Assembly: GCA_046727435.1 (NCBI GenBank) | Contig: JBKPCR010000179.1 | Coordinates: forward strand, 1-7,820 | From: CAVPRW01 sp046727435 [NCBI: bacterium] | GTDB lineage: Bacteria > Tectomicrobia > Entotheonellia > J063 | DNA: 7,820 bases | Direction of reading: 5' to 3' | Notes under the pieces: generated by a model | What the model was told of the DNA's origin: nothing | The model's input: the letters and a program-made list of their open reading frames with translations, nothing else | The model's database searches: none | Position numbers and translations under genes: made by a program | Shown: piece by piece, positions 5,634 to 7,820 of the stretch | Layout of the letters: every line of letters starts with the position of its first letter | Numbering within the stretch: the first letter of the stretch is position 1

Positions 5634-7820
5634 ATGGTGACTGTACCTCAGCGACAGCTCCTCGAAACCTTGCTCTCTGAGCGCATCCTGATCATGGATG
5701 GCGCCATGGGCACTATGATCCAACGCCACCGACTCGACGAAGCAGCCTTCCGTGGCGAGCGGTTTACGGATCACTCTCACGATGTGCAAGGGGATAATGA
5801 TCTGCTGACACTGACCCGCCCCGACGTGATCCTAGGCATCCATCACGCCTATCTCGAGGCCGGAAGCGATATCATCGAAACCAATACGTTTACCGCCACC
5901 GCTGTAGCGCAGGCCGATTACGGCATGCAAGCGATGGTGTATGAAATCAACTTGCAGGCCGCCCGGCTGGCCAAGCAAGCCGCGGCAGAGTGGACCGCCC
6001 GAACACCGCAGAAACCGCGCTTCGTCGCCGGTGCCATCGGTCCCACCAATCGCACGCTCTCGCTGTCGCCTGATGTCAACGACCCGGCCTTCCGCGCCCT
6101 GACCTTCGACCAGCTCCGCGCCGCCTATGCTGAACAAGCGCGTGGCCTGATCGATGGCGGTGTGGATCTGTTGGTCATCGAGACGATTTTCGACACCCTC
6201 AACGCCAAGGCGGCCATCGTCGCAGTTCAAGAGTTGTTCGACGAAAAGGCGGTGACGCTGCCGCTACTGATTTCGGTGACCATTACGGACCGCAGCGGAC
6301 GTACGTTGTCGGGACAGACCATCGACGCCTTTTGGACTTCCATCGCTCAGACCCAGCCCTTCTGCGTCGGCATGAACTGTGCCCTGGGTGCCAGCGAGAT
6401 GCGGCCCTACCTGGCCGAACTGGCGAAGATCGCCACGACCTATGTAAGTTGCTACCCGAACGCGGGGCTGCCGAACGCCTTCGGCGAATATGACGAACAG
6501 GCGGAAGCGACTGCTAGCTTGCTGCGTGAGTTCGCCGCCAGCGGCCTGGTCAACATCCTGGGCGGCTGCTGTGGCACCACCCCCGACCATGTTCGCGCCA
6601 TCGCCCAGGCGGTCGAGGGCATGACGCCGCGGGTCGTGCCCCAACCGCCAGAGCGCTTCACCCAATTCAGTGGGCTGGAGACGCTGACCATCCGGCCAGA
6701 CAGCAACTTCATCATGATCGGTGAGCGCACCAACGTCACCGGCTCGCGCCGCTTCGCGCGCTTGATCAAGAGCGGCGATTTCATGGCGGCGATGGACGTG
6801 GCCTTGGATCAGGTCCGGGGTGGCGCCAACATCCTGGATGTGAACATGGACGAGGCGATGCTCGACTCCGAGCAAGCCATGACTACATTTCTCAATTTGC
6901 TGGCCACCGAGCCAGAGATCGCGCGGCTGCCGATCATGGTCGATAGCTCCAAGTGGTCGGTGATCGAGGCCGGGTTGAAGTGCGTGCAGGGCAAGGGCAT
7001 CGTCAACTCCATCAGCCTCAAAGAGGGCGAGCAGGATTTCCTCGACAAAGCCCGCCACATCAAGCGCTACGGCGCTGGCGTGGTGGTGATGGCCTTTGAC
7101 GAACAGGGCCAGGCGGACACCGTTGAGCGCAAGGTGGCGATCTGTCAGCGGGCCTACAACCTGCTCACCGAGCGCGTTGGATTCGATCCGCACGACATCA
7201 TCTTCGATCCCAACATCCTGGCCATTGCCACCGGCATCGAGGAGCACAATCGCTTCGCCATCAATTACCTCAAGGCCACCACGATCATCAAGCAGACCTG
7301 TCCGGGAGCCAAGGTCAGCGGCGGCGTGAGCAATCTGTCCTTTGCCTTCCGCGGCAACGACCTGGTGCGCGAGGCCATCCACTCGGCCTTTCTCTACCAT
7401 GCCATTCGTGCCGGCATGGATATGGGGATCGTCAACGCCGGGCAGCTCGGGATCTATGAGGAAATTCCTAAGGACCTGCTCGAACATGTCGAGGACCTGC
7501 TCTTCGATCGACGACCAGATGCGACCGAGCGCATGATCGCTCTGGCCGAGACCGTTAAAGGCGAGGGCCAGAAAAAGGAACTCGACCTGTCGTGGCGAGA
7601 GGGTAGCGTTGAGGAGCGCCTATCCTATGCCCTGGTGAAAGGTGAGGTTGAGTTCCTGGAGACCGATCTCGAAGAGGCTCGGCAGCGCTACGTCCGCCCG
7701 CTGGAGATCATCGAAGGGCCGCTCATGAGCGGCATGCAAATCGTCGGCGATCTCTTCGGCGCCGGCAAGATGTTCCTACCGCAAGTGGTCAAGAGCGCAC
7801 GGGCGATGAAGAAGGCGGTG
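5634..7820 (+). CDS. metH: Cobalamin-dependent methionine synthase, partial at right edge
   Basis: The first 729 residues of a protein that is about 1200 in the family. It transfers a methyl group from 5-methyltetrahydrofolate through cobalamin to homocysteine, giving methionine. Domain 1, homocysteine-binding barrel (about 1-330): opening [10 protein letters not shown] and zinc ligands C249, C312 and C313, within two positions of those of E. coli MetH (247, 310, 311). Domain 2, pterin-binding barrel (about 358-620): [12 protein letters not shown] from 363 with N367, DSSKW with D437, and N458. A cobalamin-binding cap begins near 653 and ends at the edge ([20 protein letters not shown]). The DxHxxG cobalamin loop and reactivation domain would lie outside. 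ATG 5634 is the only suitable start, but the nearest GGGA is 11 bases away, an unusually long spacing. The 93-base gap after argC is too short for a cobalamin riboswitch. No frameshift is seen. Confidence 0.97.
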   Translation, partial: MVTVPQRQLLETLLSERILIMDGAMGTMIQRHRLDEAAFRGERFTDHSHDVQGDNDLLTLTRPDVILGIHHAYLEAGSDIIETNTFTATAVAQADYGMQAMVYEINLQAARLAKQAAAEWTARTPQKPRFVAGAIGPTNRTLSLSPDVNDPAFRALTFDQLRAAYAEQARGLIDGGVDLLVIETIFDTLNAKAAIVAVQELFDEKAVTLPLLISVTITDRSGRTLSGQTIDAFWTSIAQTQPFCVGMNCALGASEMRPYLAELAKIATTYVSCYPNAGLPNAFGEYDEQAEATASLLREFAASGLVNILGGCCGTTPDHVRAIAQAVEGMTPRVVPQPPERFTQFSGLETLTIRPDSNFIMIGERTNVTGSRRFARLIKSGDFMAAMDVALDQVRGGANILDVNMDEAMLDSEQAMTTFLNLLATEPEIARLPIMVDSSKWSVIEAGLKCVQGKGIVNSISLKEGEQDFLDKARHIKRYGAGVVVMAFDEQGQADTVERKVAICQRAYNLLTERVGFDPHDIIFDPNILAIATGIEEHNRFAINYLKATTIIKQTCPGAKVSGGVSNLSFAFRGNDLVREAIHSAFLYHAIRAGMDMGIVNAGQLGIYEEIPKDLLEHVEDLLFDRRPDATERMIALAETVKGEGQKKELDLSWREGSVEERLSYALVKGEVEFLETDLEEARQRYVRPLEIIEGPLMSGMQIVGDLFGAGKMFLPQVVKSARAMKKAV

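Noticed and set aside
5832-6230. Minus-strand open frame of 132 codons
   Set aside because: Antisense to the homocysteine-binding domain of metH; a mirror frame with no recognisable motif.
6264-7487. Long minus-strand open frame of 407 codons
   Set aside because: It lies wholly antisense to metH, whose domains and catalytic residues are continuous across it. Composition follows from the GC-rich codons of metH, and no family is recognisable.
1-7820. CRISPR arrays, insertion sequences, tRNA or rRNA genes
   Set aside because: No regularly spaced repeats, transposase frames with flanking inverted repeats, or recognisable RNA-gene sequences were seen on either strand by eye.

Overview
The window is bacterial chromosome of fairly high GC. 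It is dense in genes on both strands and shows no sign of mobile elements. It falls into two divergent blocks. The organism cannot be fixed from the sequence. Stressosome modules of this layout occur in several phyla, both Gram-positive and Gram-negative, and the metabolic genes here are ordinary bacterial types.

Left block, minus strand, about 2711 down to 1: a stressosome operon read in the order rsbR - rsbS - rsbT - HATPase/PP2C phosphatase. The RsbR-type protein carries an N-terminal globin-coupled sensor domain (proximal His107, B10-type Tyr54) and a C-terminal STAS domain with both expected phospho-threonines. RsbS is a stand-alone STAS protein. With the start chosen here, its phospho-acceptor falls at Ser59. 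RsbT is the switch kinase. The fourth gene overlaps rsbT by 4 bases (ATGA) and stays open to the left edge. It fuses an RsbT/RsbW-like ATPase domain to a SpoIIE/RsbX-like phosphatase domain. From family knowledge, the expected logic is: the globin senses O2 or another heme ligand, the RsbR/RsbS complex releases RsbT after phosphorylation, RsbT acts on an output partner outside the window, and the phosphatase resets the complex. The downstream target (sigma factor pathway, cyclase or other) is not visible.

Middle, 2712-3179: a 468-base divergent intergenic region with a sharply AT-rich core around 2905-2955 that may hold promoters. It also has an unexplained protein-like open stretch with a 9-bp tandem repeat at its 3' side.

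Right block, plus strand: an MFS transporter of the Fsr-like (fosmidomycin-resistance-like) kind (3180-4418), a GC-rich hairpin, argC for arginine biosynthesis (4497-5540), and the first 729 codons of metH, cobalamin-dependent methionine synthase (5634 to the right edge). argC and metH are typical housekeeping genes with catalytic residues intact. Their adjacency does not suggest a shared pathway.

The notable content is the globin-coupled stressosome with its fused ATPase-phosphatase. It belongs to known families, so it is an interesting variant and not a wholly new system.
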